Assembly (NCBI RefSeq): GCF_051954455.1
Contig: NZ_JBQCHS010000025.1
Location: forward strand, 1 to 64,000
From: Pseudolysinimonas sp051954455
GTDB lineage: Bacteria; Actinomycetota; Actinomycetes; Actinomycetales; Microbacteriaceae
Direction: 5' to 3'
Length of the DNA: 64,000 bases
A model generated the notes under the pieces. That model was given only the letters and a program-made list of their open reading frames with translations, made no database searches and had not been told where the DNA came from. The position numbers and the translations under genes are program-made. Below are positions 44,118 to 52,815 of the stretch, in pieces; position 1 is the first letter of the stretch; each line of letters begins with the position of its first letter.

Positions 44118-45947
44118 TCAGCCGATCAGCGACGGGCGCAGGTCGCGCAGGGTGCGGCGGTGCGTCATCCGCACGGCCGCGATCCCCGTCGCGAGGAGTG
44201 CCCCGGCGAGCCACAGCGCCAGCGCCCCCGCGTCGCCGAGCGCGGTGAGGGTGCTGCCGCCGTACATGAGACGCCGGAGCCCGTCCACCGCCGCGCTCAT
44301 CGGCAGCACCGGGTGCAGCGCGGCCAGCGGTCCCGGAAGCGTCTGCCACGGGAACGTGCCGCCCGCGGTGACGAGCTGCACGACCATGAGCACGAGGCCG
44401 AGGAACTGCCCCACGCTGCTGAGCCACACGTTGAGCGCGAGGATGATCGCCGAGAACGTCGCCGAGGCGAGCGCCATCATGAGGAACGTGCCCGCCGGGT
44501 TCGCGATCGAGAAGCCGAGCCCGAGGGTCAGCACGGCGAACACCATCGCCATCTGCAGCATCCCGAGGAGGGCCGGCGTGAGCCAGGCGGCGAGCGTGAT
44601 CCGCACCGGCCGGTCGACGGCCGAGAGCCCGCGGCGCGAGATCGGCTTGACGATGAGGAAGAGCGCGTAAATGCCGATCCACGCGGCGAGCGACACGAAG
44701 AAGGGGGCGAGACCGGCGCCGTAGCCGCCGGCGGTCGTGTCGGCGTGCTGCCGCACCGCCGCCGGGTCGCCGATCGCCGTCGCCTGCGCGCTGCGCTGCG
44801 CGGCGGTCCTCGCCGGGATCCTGCCGACGCCGTCGCTCAGCCCGTCGCGCAGCTGCGTCGCGCCGCCCGCTAGCGAGCCGAGGCCGCCCGACAACTGGGT
44901 CGCGCCGTCGTGCGCCTGCGCGGCTCCGCTCGCGACCTGTGACGCACCGGAGCGGAGGGCCGAGGCGCCCGACGCCGCCTGCGACGCCCCGGTCGAGACC
45001 TGCGCGGCGCCCGCCGCGAGCTGGTCGACCTGACCGGAGAGCGCCTGCAGCTGCCCGTTCGCCGCGGTCGCCTTCGCGGCCAGCGGGTCGAGGTCGGCGA
45101 GGATCGTGTCGACCTGCGTCGGCGTGAGGCCCTGATCCGCGAGCTGCTGGGCGAGCTGCGCGCGGAGCGTCGGCACCTGCCCGGCGAGCTGGTCGCCGAG
45201 CGCCGCGGCCTGGTCGCCCTTCGCGGCGAGCTGCTGCGTGCCGGCGGCGACCTGCGACGCCCCGGCGGCCACGCGCGAGGTCCCGTCCGCGAGCGTCCCG
45301 GCGCCGCTCGACAGCGCGGCCGCACCGGAGGCGAGCGACCCCGTGCCGTCGGCGAGCTGCTGCGCGCCCGACTCGGCCTGCGTCGCGCCGTCGGCCAGCC
45401 GTCCCGCGCCGTCCGCGGCCGTCTGCAGCTGCCCGCGGATGTCGGAGAGCGCCACGAGGAACCGGCCGGCGGCCTCCGTCCCGACCTTCTTCGCGATCGC
45501 CGCGCGCACCTTCTCGGTCGCCTGCTCGGCGATCGTGGAGGAGAGGTAGCCGTTGGTGTCGTTGGTCACGAGGCGGATCGTCGCCGGGGCCGGGTGCGCG
45601 CCGTCGAGCGAGTCGAGGGAGGCCGAGAACCCGGCGGGCAGCGTGATGCTGAAGTCGTAGCGCCCGCTCTCGACCCCGGCCGCGGCGGTCGCCGCCGACA
45701 CCCGGTGCCAGTCGAAGGCCTTGCCGTCCTGGAGCTCGCGGGCGACGTCCCGCGCCTCCGTGCCGTGGTCGGCGACGACCAGCGCCGCCGGCACGCGGTC
45801 CAGGCCCGCGTACGGGTCGCGGTTCGCCCAGAGGTACAGCCCGCCGTAGAGCACGGGCACGAGCATGAGTGCGACGAGGGCGAGGCGGGCGAGCGGCGTC
45901 GCCACCAGGCGGGCGAGCTCGGAGCGGACGAGGGTGAGCACGGTCAT
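44118..45947 (-). CDS. YhgE/Pip-type membrane protein (ABC-2 exporter-like)
   Basis: 609 residues. One N-terminal span (LALVALMLVPVLYGGLYLWA), a large extracytoplasmic region, then about five C-terminal spans (GIYALFLIVKPISRRGLSA, MLQMAMVFAVLTLGLGFSI and others). The outer region between about 215 and 420 consists of Ala/Gly/Ser repeats such as LADGTGSLASGAAALSSGAG, expected to form long helices. Related to phage infection protein Pip and mycobacterial-type efflux proteins. The ATG overlaps the stop of the degenerate ATPase-like gene. Confidence 0.85.
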   Translation of the reverse strand: MTVLTLVRSELARLVATPLARLALVALMLVPVLYGGLYLWANRDPYAGLDRVPAALVVADHGTEARDVARELQDGKAFDWHRVSAATAAAGVESGRYDFSITLPAGFSASLDSLDGAHPAPATIRLVTNDTNGYLSSTIAEQATEKVRAAIAKKVGTEAAGRFLVALSDIRGQLQTAADGAGRLADGATQAESGAQQLADGTGSLASGAAALSSGAGTLADGTSRVAAGASQVAAGTQQLAAKGDQAAALGDQLAGQVPTLRAQLAQQLADQGLTPTQVDTILADLDPLAAKATAANGQLQALSGQVDQLAAGAAQVSTGASQAASGASALRSGASQVASGAAQAHDGATQLSGGLGSLAGGATQLRDGLSDGVGRIPARTAAQRSAQATAIGDPAAVRQHADTTAGGYGAGLAPFFVSLAAWIGIYALFLIVKPISRRGLSAVDRPVRITLAAWLTPALLGMLQMAMVFAVLTLGLGFSIANPAGTFLMMALASATFSAIILALNVWLSSVGQFLGLVLMVVQLVTAGGTFPWQTLPGPLAALHPVLPMSAAVDGLRRLMYGGSTLTALGDAGALALWLAGALLATGIAAVRMTHRRTLRDLRPSLIG

Positions 45948-46552
45948 CTCAGGGGCCCTTCGAAGAGCGGCAGGGCGCCGGGACCCGGCGCCGGGATGTC
46001 GGGGAGCGCGTCGCGCGTGGCGTGGTCGGTGACGACGAGCACCGTCACGCCGCGGGTTGCGACCTCGCGGAGGTAGCGGAACCAGGTCGCCGGGTCGCCG
46101 CCGTGGCGCTCGGGCGAGGTCACGACGAGCGCGTCGACCCCGCGGCGGAGCAGCGCGAGCTCGACGAGCAGCCGGAGGCGGTCGACCGTCGGCAGCGCAC
46201 CGAACGGGCGCTTCGCCCACTCGACGAGACCGAGGCGGTCCAGTTCGCGGGCCGTGCCGTGCCGCCCGGCGAGGGCGAGCTCCTCGCGGACGACGGCCGC
46301 GACCCGCACGTCGTCGGAGTGCTCCGCGACGGTCGGAGTGTCGATGAGCGCGATGCGCGCGCGCTCGGCGTCGACCGTGCCCGCGTCGACCGCCATGCGG
46401 CCGGCCGCGACGAGCGAGAGGACGGTCGGGCGCTGCCCGCCTTCGGTGGCGACGACGGTGACCGCGCCGGGGCGGGCGTCGAGGGTGACGGGCGGGAGCG
46501 CGGCCGCCGGCCCGCTGCCGACGGCCGCGCCGTCAAGGGTGATGCGGGTCAT
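45944..46552 (-). CDS. Degenerate ABC-ATPase-like protein
   Basis: 202 residues aligned by eye with small ABC ATPases but lacking their motifs. At the Walker A place it reads VATEGGQRPTVLSLVAAGRM, without the GK[ST]. At the signature it reads GALPTVDRLRLLVELALL, and at Walker B it reads ALVVTSPERHGGDP where LLLDEPTSGLDP is expected; the H-loop VLVVTDHAT is partly kept. It should not hydrolyse ATP normally. It sits between a TetR regulator and a YhgE protein with 4-base overlaps on both sides. Confidence 0.6.
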   Translation of the reverse strand: MTRITLDGAAVGSGPAAALPPVTLDARPGAVTVVATEGGQRPTVLSLVAAGRMAVDAGTVDAERARIALIDTPTVAEHSDDVRVAAVVREELALAGRHGTARELDRLGLVEWAKRPFGALPTVDRLRLLVELALLRRGVDALVVTSPERHGGDPATWFRYLREVATRGVTVLVVTDHATRDALPDIPAPGPGALPLFEGPLR

Positions 46553-47157
46553 CGCGTGGTCTCCAGTTCGGGCGTGGCATCCACGAGCGCCGCGGCGTCG
46601 GCGGCCGACAGGCCCGCGGTCGAGAGGACCGAGAGCATGACGTACCGACGCCCCGCCGCGGCCGTCAGCCGGGTGCGATTGGCCTCGTCGAGCACCGCGA
46701 TCGCGGCGGCCTCGATGAGCCGCCCGAGCGTCGCGGCGGGGATGTCGGCGCGGATCCGGCCCGCGGCGGCGCCCTCCTCGACCGCCTCGCGCAGCAGGCG
46801 CCGCACCGGCTCCAGCTCACGGGCGATGAGGTCCTGGAACGGGCCGCGCACGGCGAACAGCGTCATGACGCGCACGTCGTCGACCTCCGCCCACATCCGG
46901 GCGGCGACGAGCGCGAGGCGCACGAGCGGATCGGGATGCGCGACGGCCGCGAGCTCGCCGGCGACGCGGGCGGTTCCCGTGCTCACGAGCTCGCGGAGCA
47001 GCTCATCGCGGGTGGCGAAGTGGCCGTAGACGCTCCGCCGGGTCAGGCCCGCCTCGGAGGCGATGGCCTCGAGCGTCGCGTCGAGGTCGCGGTTGAGCAC
47101 GACCCGCGCGGCCGCGAGCAGGGCGGCCCGGTTCTCGAGCGCATCGCGACGGGGCAT
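46549..47157 (-). CDS. TetR family transcriptional regulator
   Basis: 202 residues. The N-terminal HTH reads ATLEAIASEAGLTRRSVYGHF. The C-terminal ligand domain contains MWAEVDDVRVMTLFAVRG and a long helix LARELEP-like region. First gene of a three-gene unit with the ATPase-like and YhgE genes, which it likely represses. A 16-bp palindrome at its own -35 region fits autorepression. Confidence 0.9.
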   Translation of the reverse strand: MPRRDALENRAALLAAARVVLNRDLDATLEAIASEAGLTRRSVYGHFATRDELLRELVSTGTARVAGELAAVAHPDPLVRLALVAARMWAEVDDVRVMTLFAVRGPFQDLIARELEPVRRLLREAVEEGAAAGRIRADIPAATLGRLIEAAAIAVLDEANRTRLTAAAGRRYVMLSVLSTAGLSAADAAALVDATPELETTR

Positions 47158-47194
47158 GCGACGAGTGTACCGCGATCTTGCACACTCATGTGCA
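47158..47194 (-). promoter_or_regulatory. TetR promoter with operator palindrome
   Basis: TACACT on the minus strand (47164-47169) lies six bases before the ATG. The palindrome TGCACA-CTCA-TGTGCA at 47179-47194 covers the expected -35 position, so a bound repressor would block polymerase. Confidence 0.55.
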
Positions 47195-47226
47195 CTTTGT
47201 GGCGACCCCCGCCCCCTCCTCCCCCG

Positions 47227-47302
47227 GTCGAGAGTTCAGGAGGAACGCCGTCCCGCGGCCGGGTATGGGGCAGAACGCGCCGTCTGAACCTGAACTTTCG
47301 AC
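47227..47302. repeat. Long-loop palindrome, related to copies A-C
   Basis: Arms 47227-47240 and 47289-47302 pair at 13 of 14 positions (GTCGAGAGTTCAGG) around 48 bases. The arm continues GGAGG. It resembles copy B in the CAGGAG portion. It lies in the divergent gap between the TetR gene and purA. Confidence 0.5.
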
Positions 47303-47388
47303 TGGGCGGAGTCGGGCGCAGGGGGAAGGCCGAGGAGGGCTCCGATAGGCTGGGGTGCAATCCCTCGTTCTGAAGTAAGGGAGTACCC

Positions 47389-48675
47389 ATGCCCGCGATC
47401 GTTCTCGTCGGCGCCCAGTGGGGCGATGAAGGCAAGGGCAAGGCGACCGACCTGCTCGGCAGCCGTGTCGACTACGTCGTCAAGTTCAACGGCGGCAACA
47501 ACGCCGGCCACACAGTCGTCGTGGGCGACGAGAAGTACGCGCTGCACCTGCTGCCGTCCGGCATCCTCAGCCCCGGCGTCACGCCCGTCATCGCGAACGG
47601 CGTCGTCGTCGACATCGAGGTGCTCTTCGACGAGCTCACCGCGCTGAGCGCCCGCGGCATCGACGTCTCGCGCCTTCGGGTGAGCGCGAACGCGCACGTC
47701 ATCACGCAGTACCACCGCACGATCGACAAGGTGACCGAGCGCTTCCTCGGCAAGCGGCAGATCGGCACGACCGGCCGCGGCATCGGGCCGTCGTACGCCG
47801 ACAAGATCAACCGCGTCGGCATCCGGATCCAGGACCTGTTCGACGAGAACATCCTGCGGCAGAAGGTCGAGGCGGCCCTCGACGTCAAGAACCAGATGCT
47901 GCTGAAGATCTACAACCGCCGCGCGATCGCGGCCGACGAGATCGTCGACGACCTGCTGCAGTACGTCGAGCGGCTGCGTCCGCTCGTCGCCGACACCTCG
48001 CTCGAGCTGAACCGCGCGCTCGACGAGGGCAGGACCGTGCTCTTCGAGGGCGGCCAGGCGACCATGCTCGACGTCGACCACGGCACGTACCCGTTCGTCA
48101 CGTCGTCCAACGCGACGAGCGGGGGAGCGGCGACCGGCTCCGGCGTCGCGCCCAACCGCTTCGACCGCGTGATCGCGATCGTCAAGGCGTACACGACCCG
48201 CGTCGGCGCCGGCCCCTTCCCGACCGAGCTCTTCGATGAATCCGGCGAGTTCCTCCGGTCCGCCGGGTTCGAGTTCGGCACCACGACCGGCCGTCCCCGG
48301 CGCACCGGCTGGTACGACGCCCCGATCGCGCGGTACGCCGCTCGCATCAACGGCGTGACCGACTTCGTCATGACGAAGCTCGACGTCCTCACCGGGCTCG
48401 AGAGGATCCCGGTGTGCGTCGCCTACGACGTCGACGGCGTGCGCCACGACGAGGTGCCGGTCAACCAGACCGACTTCCACCACGCGACGCCCATCTACGA
48501 GGAGTTCCCGGGCTGGACCGAGGACATCACGGGCGCCCGCGAGTTCGACGACCTGCCGAAGAACGCCCGCGACTACGTCCTCGCGGTCGAGGCGATGTCC
48601 GGATCGCGCATCTCGGCGATCGGCGTCGGACCCGGCCGCGAGGCGATCGTCGTGCGGCACGATCTGCTCGACTGA
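47389..48675 (+). CDS. purA: Adenylosuccinate synthetase
   Basis: 428 residues. GTP-dependent joining of IMP and aspartate on the way to AMP. WGDEGKGKATDLL is the phosphate-binding loop, VKFNGGNNAGHT follows, then GTTGRGIGPSYADK, and GARMLDVDHGTYP-like text is present as QATMLDVDHGTYPFVTSS. The C-terminal base-binding loop reads RISAIGVGPGREAIV. Shine-Dalgarno AAGGGAG lies six bases before the ATG. Confidence 0.97.
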   Translation: MPAIVLVGAQWGDEGKGKATDLLGSRVDYVVKFNGGNNAGHTVVVGDEKYALHLLPSGILSPGVTPVIANGVVVDIEVLFDELTALSARGIDVSRLRVSANAHVITQYHRTIDKVTERFLGKRQIGTTGRGIGPSYADKINRVGIRIQDLFDENILRQKVEAALDVKNQMLLKIYNRRAIAADEIVDDLLQYVERLRPLVADTSLELNRALDEGRTVLFEGGQATMLDVDHGTYPFVTSSNATSGGAATGSGVAPNRFDRVIAIVKAYTTRVGAGPFPTELFDESGEFLRSAGFEFGTTTGRPRRTGWYDAPIARYAARINGVTDFVMTKLDVLTGLERIPVCVAYDVDGVRHDEVPVNQTDFHHATPIYEEFPGWTEDITGAREFDDLPKNARDYVLAVEAMSGSRISAIGVGPGREAIVVRHDLLD

Positions 48676-48695
48676 GCGACGACGAGGACCGCAGC

Positions 48696-49334
48696 GTGAC
48701 CGCGACCATTCCGGAGCCGCGCGTGCTGGCCGGGCGGTTCATCCGGCTCGAGCCCTTCACGCCCGAGCATCTGCCGGGCCTCTACCGCGCCCTCGCTCGC
48801 CCCGAGGTCTTCGCCGGGGGCTACGGCGGCGGCCCGGCGGGGCTGTGGCCGGACGAGCCGGCGTTCCGGGAGCGGTTCCCGGCGGCCCTGCCGACGACCG
48901 GCAACACCTACGTCGCCGTCGTCCGGTCCGGTCCGGACGCCGGGGCCGTGGTCGGGTCCTCGAGCCTCGCCGACTTCGACGAGCGGCGCGAGCACGCCCA
49001 CATCGGCTGGACCGGATGGCACCCCGCGGTGTGGGGCGGCCCCGTCAACCCCGAGGCGAAGCTCCTGCTCCTGTCCGAGGCGTTCGACCACGGCTTCGGG
49101 CGGGTCAAGCTCCAGGCCGACGAGCGGAACGCACGGTCGCGGGCCGCGATCCTCAAGCTCGGCGCGCGGTTCGAGGGGACCACCCGCCGCGACGTGCGCC
49201 GCGCGGACGGGAGCTGGCGCGACTCCGCCGTCTTCTCGATCCTCGTCGACGAGTGGCCCGGGGTCCGGGCGGGCCTGGAGGAGCGGCTCGCCGCGTTCGT
49301 CGCGGCGGACTCCGTGATTAGGCTCGGAGCATGA
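48696..49334 (+). CDS. GNAT family N-acetyltransferase (RimJ/RimL-like)
   Basis: 212 residues. N-terminal RFIRLEPFTPEHLPGLYRAL and the acetyl-CoA site HIGWTGWHPAVWGGPVNPEA, then LQADERNARSRAAILKLGA, fit the protein/amino-acid acetylating GNAT branch. Substrate unknown. GTG at 48696 is chosen, 20 bases after the purA stop with GAGGA upstream. Its stop overlaps the chorismate mutase start. Confidence 0.85.
   Translation: MTATIPEPRVLAGRFIRLEPFTPEHLPGLYRALARPEVFAGGYGGGPAGLWPDEPAFRERFPAALPTTGNTYVAVVRSGPDAGAVVGSSSLADFDERREHAHIGWTGWHPAVWGGPVNPEAKLLLLSEAFDHGFGRVKLQADERNARSRAAILKLGARFEGTTRRDVRRADGSWRDSAVFSILVDEWPGVRAGLEERLAAFVAADSVIRLGA
49319..49330 (+). promoter_or_regulatory. Internal leaderless promoter of the chorismate mutase gene
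   Basis: TAGGCT (49319-49324) lies within the last codons of the acetyltransferase gene, six bases before the next ATG. Confidence 0.45.
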
Positions 49335-49642
49335 CCGAACCGGACGTCGCGGCGCAGCTCGCGGCCTACCGGCGCACGATCGACAACATCGATGCGGCGC
49401 TCGTCCACATGCTGGCGGAGCGGTTCAAGGCGACGCAGGCGGTCGGGCACCTCAAGGCCGCCCACGACCTGCCGCCCGCCGACCCGGAGCGCGAGCGGGT
49501 GCAGATCGCGCGGCTCCGTGCGCTCGCCGAGGAGGCGCACCTCGACCCGGCCTTCGCCGAGAAATGGTTCAACTTCGTGGTCGCCGAGGTCATCCACCAC
49601 CACGAGCAGATCGCCGCCACCGGGAGCATCGAGACCGCGTGA
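49331..49642 (+). CDS. Chorismate mutase, AroQ type
   Basis: 103 residues, all-helical. Converts chorismate to prephenate for Phe/Tyr synthesis. Catalytic pattern: YRRTIDNIDAALVHMLAERF (Arg near the N-terminus), QAVGHLKA (Lys) and ERERVQIARLRAL with a second Arg, then EVIHHHEQIA. Cytoplasmic single-domain form of the actinobacterial (AroQ-delta-like) kind. Overlaps the stop of the upstream acetyltransferase. Confidence 0.85.
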   Translation: MTEPDVAAQLAAYRRTIDNIDAALVHMLAERFKATQAVGHLKAAHDLPPADPERERVQIARLRALAEEAHLDPAFAEKWFNFVVAEVIHHHEQIAATGSIETA

Positions 49643-50499
49643 GCTGGGATCCCGCAGCGTTGCCCGACCAGAGCGGCCGCACCGTCGTCGTGACGGGCGG
49701 CAATGCGGGCATCGGGTTCCAGGCCGTCCGGCAGTTCGCGCGCGCCGGGGCGCGCGTCGTCGTCGCCGCGCGCACCCCGTCGACGGCGCAGGACTCGATG
49801 GAGGCGGTGCGCGCCGAGACACCGGGCGCGTCGCTCGCGTTCGTCCGCCTCGACCTCGCGTCGCTGGAGTCGGTGCGCACCGCCGCCGCCGAGCTCCGCG
49901 CGCTCGGCCCGATCGACGTCCTCGTCAACAACGCGGGCCGCACCGACACCGTCTCCGAGCGTCAGGAGACGCAGGACGGCCTGGAGCTGATCGTCGGCAC
50001 CAACGCGTTCGGCCCGTTCGCGCTCACCGGCCTCGTGCTGCCCGCGCTCGCGCCGGGGGGTCGGGTGGTCGGCCTCGGCAGCTTCGCCACCCGCCTCGTG
50101 CCGCTCGACACCGACGACCTGCAGTCGCGGCGGCGGTATCGGGCCTTCCGCGCCTACGGACTGTCGAAGCACGCGGTCCACGCGCTCGCCTTCGAGCTCG
50201 CGCGCCGCTTCGAGGCGGCGGGGCGGGTGCAGCGGTCGCTCGTCGCGCATCCCGGCTTCGCGCTCGACCAGAGGTCGTTCCCGCTCGTGGTGCAGACGAA
50301 GGAGCGCGGGGCCTGGCCCGTCGTGCGCGCCGCCCTCGACCCGGCGGCCGGCAACGGCACCTTCTGGGGACCGCGCTTCGGACTGACCGGCCCGCCGCAG
50401 CAGGCGAAGCCCGTCGCCGCGAGCGCGGCCGCCGAGGCGGGCGCCGAGGTCTGGCGGCAGGCCGAGGCCGCGACCGGCGTGACCTACGACCTGGGCTGA
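49639..50499 (+). CDS. Short-chain dehydrogenase, retinol-dehydrogenase-like
   Basis: 286 residues. Cofactor motif VVTGGNAGIGFQAV, then VLVNNAGRTDTV, Ser in LGSFATRL, and YGLSKHAVHAL as the YxxxK. The opening WDPAALPDQSGRTVVVTG is common in actinobacterial SDRs of the oxidoreductase/WWOX-like branch. Substrate unknown. GTG overlaps the chorismate mutase stop. It converges on purL. Confidence 0.85.
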   Translation: MSWDPAALPDQSGRTVVVTGGNAGIGFQAVRQFARAGARVVVAARTPSTAQDSMEAVRAETPGASLAFVRLDLASLESVRTAAAELRALGPIDVLVNNAGRTDTVSERQETQDGLELIVGTNAFGPFALTGLVLPALAPGGRVVGLGSFATRLVPLDTDDLQSRRRYRAFRAYGLSKHAVHALAFELARRFEAAGRVQRSLVAHPGFALDQRSFPLVVQTKERGAWPVVRAALDPAAGNGTFWGPRFGLTGPPQQAKPVAASAAAEAGAEVWRQAEAATGVTYDLG

Positions 50500-50518
50500 G
50501 CCTGAGTTCCGGCGGCGG

Positions 50519-52801
50519 TCACGCGAACGACGCGAGCGCCGCCGCCGACGTCGCGCGGAGCTCGTCGAGCCCCACCGAGAACATCCCCTGGATCTCGAGC
50601 GCCGGCTCCGAACCCGCGCCGTCGTCCGTCACGCCGATGCGCGCCACCGGATAGCCGCGTCCCTCGCACAGGCGCGTGAACTTGACGTCCTCCTCGCGCG
50701 GGACCGCGACGACCACGCGGCCGCCCGTCTCGCTGAAGAGGGCGGTCGCGGCGTCGATCCCGTCGCGGGCCATGACCTCGTCGAGCCAGACGCGCGCGCC
50801 GACCCCGAAGCGCCGGCACGCGTCGACGAGCGCCGCGGCGAGGCCGCCGTCGGCAAGGTCGTGGGCGCCGTTCAGCAGCCCCTCGTGCGCGGCGGCGGCG
50901 AGGAGCGCCGCCAGCTCGCGCTCGCGCGGAAGGTCGACGGCCGGGGGTCGGCCGCCGAGGTGGCCGTGGATCACACCCGCCCACGCCGAGCCGTCGAGCT
51001 CGAGCGCCGTCGTGCCGAGCAGGTACAGGTTGTCGCCCGCGTCCTGCCAACCGGAGGGGATGCGCCGGCCGACGTCGTCGATCGTGCCCATCACCGCGAT
51101 GACCGGGGTGGGGTGGATCGGCACGTCGCCGGTCTGGTTGTAGAAGCTCACATTGCCGCCGGTGACCGGCACGCCGAGCTCGAGGCAGGCATCCGCGAGC
51201 CCCTCGACGCTCTGCGCGAACTGCCACATGACCTCGGGGTTCTCGGGGCTGCCGAAGTTGAGGCAGTCGGAGACCGCGGCCGGCACCGCGCCGGACGTCG
51301 CGACGTTGCGGTACGCCTCCGCGAGCGCGAGCTGCGCGCCCGCGTACGGGTCGAGGTAGGAGTAGCGCCCGTTGGCGTCCGTCGCGAGGGCGACGCCGAG
51401 GCCCGAGGTCTCGTCGACCCGGATCATCCCCGCGTCGTCGGGGTAGCTCAGGGCGGTGTTGCCCAGCACGTACTTGTCGTACTGGCTCGTGATGACGCTC
51501 TTGTCGGCTAGGTTCGCGCTGCCGACGAGCGCGAGCAGCTGGGCGCGCAGGTCGCCGTCGCGATCGAGGCGCTCCGCGGTGTCGGCGTTCAGCGCGTCGA
51601 GCCAGGTCGGGTGCACCATCGGGCGCTCGTAGACCGGCCCGTCGATCGCGACCGTGCGCGGGTCGACGTCGACGATGGTCTCGCCGCGCCACGTGATGAC
51701 GAGCCGACCCGACTCCGTGACCTCGCCGAGCACGCTCGTCTCGACATCCCACTTCGACGTCACGGCGAGGAAACCCTCGAGCTTCTCGGGGCGCACGATC
51801 GCCATCATGCGCTCCTGGCTCTCCGACATGAGGATCTCCTCCGCCGTGAGCGAGGGATCGCGCAGCAGCACCTTGTCGAGCTCCACGCTCATGCCGCCGT
51901 CGCCGTTGCTGGCGAGCTCGGAGGTCGCGCACGAGATGCCCGCAGCGCCGAGGTCCTGGATGCCCTCGACCAGGTCGCCCGCGAAGAGCTCGAGGCAGCA
52001 CTCGATGAGCACCTTCTCGGCGAACGGGTCGCCGACCTGCACGCTCGGGCGCTTGGTGGGGCCGCCCTCGGAGAAGGTGTCGGAGGCGAGGATCGACGCG
52101 CCGCCGATCCCGTCGCCGCCGGTCCGGGCGCCGAAGAGCACCACCTTGTTGCCGGCGCCGCGCGCGTTGGCCAGGTGCAGGTCCTCGTGGCGCAGCACCC
52201 CGACCGCGAGCGCGTTGACGAGCGGGTTGGCCTGGTACACCGGGTCGAACCAGGTCTCGCCCCCGATGTTCGGGAGCCCGAGGCAGTTGCCGTAGAAGCT
52301 GATGCCGCCGACGACCCCCGGCAGCACGCGGTGGGTGTCGGGGTGGTCGACCGCGCCGAAGCGCAGGGCGTCCATGACGGCGACGGGGCGGGCTCCCATC
52401 GAGATGATGTCGCGCACGATGCCGCCGACCCCGGTCGCGGCGCCCTGGAACGGCTCCACGTACGACGGGTGGTTGTGGCTCTCGATCTTGAAGGTGACCG
52501 CCCAGCCCTCGCCGATGTCCACCACGCCGGCGTTCTCGCCCATGCCCACCATGAGGTTCTTGCGCATCTCGTCGGAGACCTTGTCGCCGAATTTGCGCAG
52601 ATGCACCTTGGAGCTCTTGTAGGAGCAGTGCTCGCTCCACATCACGGAATACATCGCGAGTTCGCCGCTCGTCGGCCGACGGCCGAGCAGGGATCGGATG
52701 CGGAGGTACTCGTCCTCGCGCAGTCCGAGGGCCGCGAACGGCTGCTCCTTCTCGGGGGTGGCGGCGGCCACGGCGACGGAGTCGATCGGCGGGGTCGTCA
52801 T
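50519..52801 (-). CDS. purL: Phosphoribosylformylglycinamidine synthase subunit PurL
   Basis: 760 residues, the small-form PurL that needs PurS and PurQ. SEHCSYKSSKVHLRKF, HNHPSYVEPFQGAATGVGG and VRDIISMGARP mark the AIRS-like N-half. GGRTGG-type glycine loops (ARTGGDGIGGASILASD) and QDLGAAGISCATSE mark the centre, and HDLADGGLAAALVD is the second substrate site. Leaderless promoter. The PurQ and PurS genes are 3-6 kb away on the same strand, with unrelated genes between. Confidence 0.97.
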   Translation of the reverse strand: MTTPPIDSVAVAAATPEKEQPFAALGLREDEYLRIRSLLGRRPTSGELAMYSVMWSEHCSYKSSKVHLRKFGDKVSDEMRKNLMVGMGENAGVVDIGEGWAVTFKIESHNHPSYVEPFQGAATGVGGIVRDIISMGARPVAVMDALRFGAVDHPDTHRVLPGVVGGISFYGNCLGLPNIGGETWFDPVYQANPLVNALAVGVLRHEDLHLANARGAGNKVVLFGARTGGDGIGGASILASDTFSEGGPTKRPSVQVGDPFAEKVLIECCLELFAGDLVEGIQDLGAAGISCATSELASNGDGGMSVELDKVLLRDPSLTAEEILMSESQERMMAIVRPEKLEGFLAVTSKWDVETSVLGEVTESGRLVITWRGETIVDVDPRTVAIDGPVYERPMVHPTWLDALNADTAERLDRDGDLRAQLLALVGSANLADKSVITSQYDKYVLGNTALSYPDDAGMIRVDETSGLGVALATDANGRYSYLDPYAGAQLALAEAYRNVATSGAVPAAVSDCLNFGSPENPEVMWQFAQSVEGLADACLELGVPVTGGNVSFYNQTGDVPIHPTPVIAVMGTIDDVGRRIPSGWQDAGDNLYLLGTTALELDGSAWAGVIHGHLGGRPPAVDLPRERELAALLAAAAHEGLLNGAHDLADGGLAAALVDACRRFGVGARVWLDEVMARDGIDAATALFSETGGRVVVAVPREEDVKFTRLCEGRGYPVARIGVTDDGAGSEPALEIQGMFSVGLDELRATSAAALASFA

Positions 52802-52815
52802 CACCGGTGAGTTTA
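52802..52815 (-). promoter_or_regulatory. Leaderless promoter of purL
   Basis: TAAACT on the minus strand (52810-52815), eight bases before the ATG. Confidence 0.5.

Noticed and set aside
45944..46552. Calling the gene upstream of YhgE a normal ABC ATPase
   Set aside because: Walker A, the signature motif and Walker B residues are all missing, so a functional ATPase cannot be supported.
47303..47388. Purine riboswitch upstream of purA
   Set aside because: No purine-riboswitch core or paired loop pattern is visible; the leader is short and mostly occupied by the preceding palindrome and an ordinary RBS.
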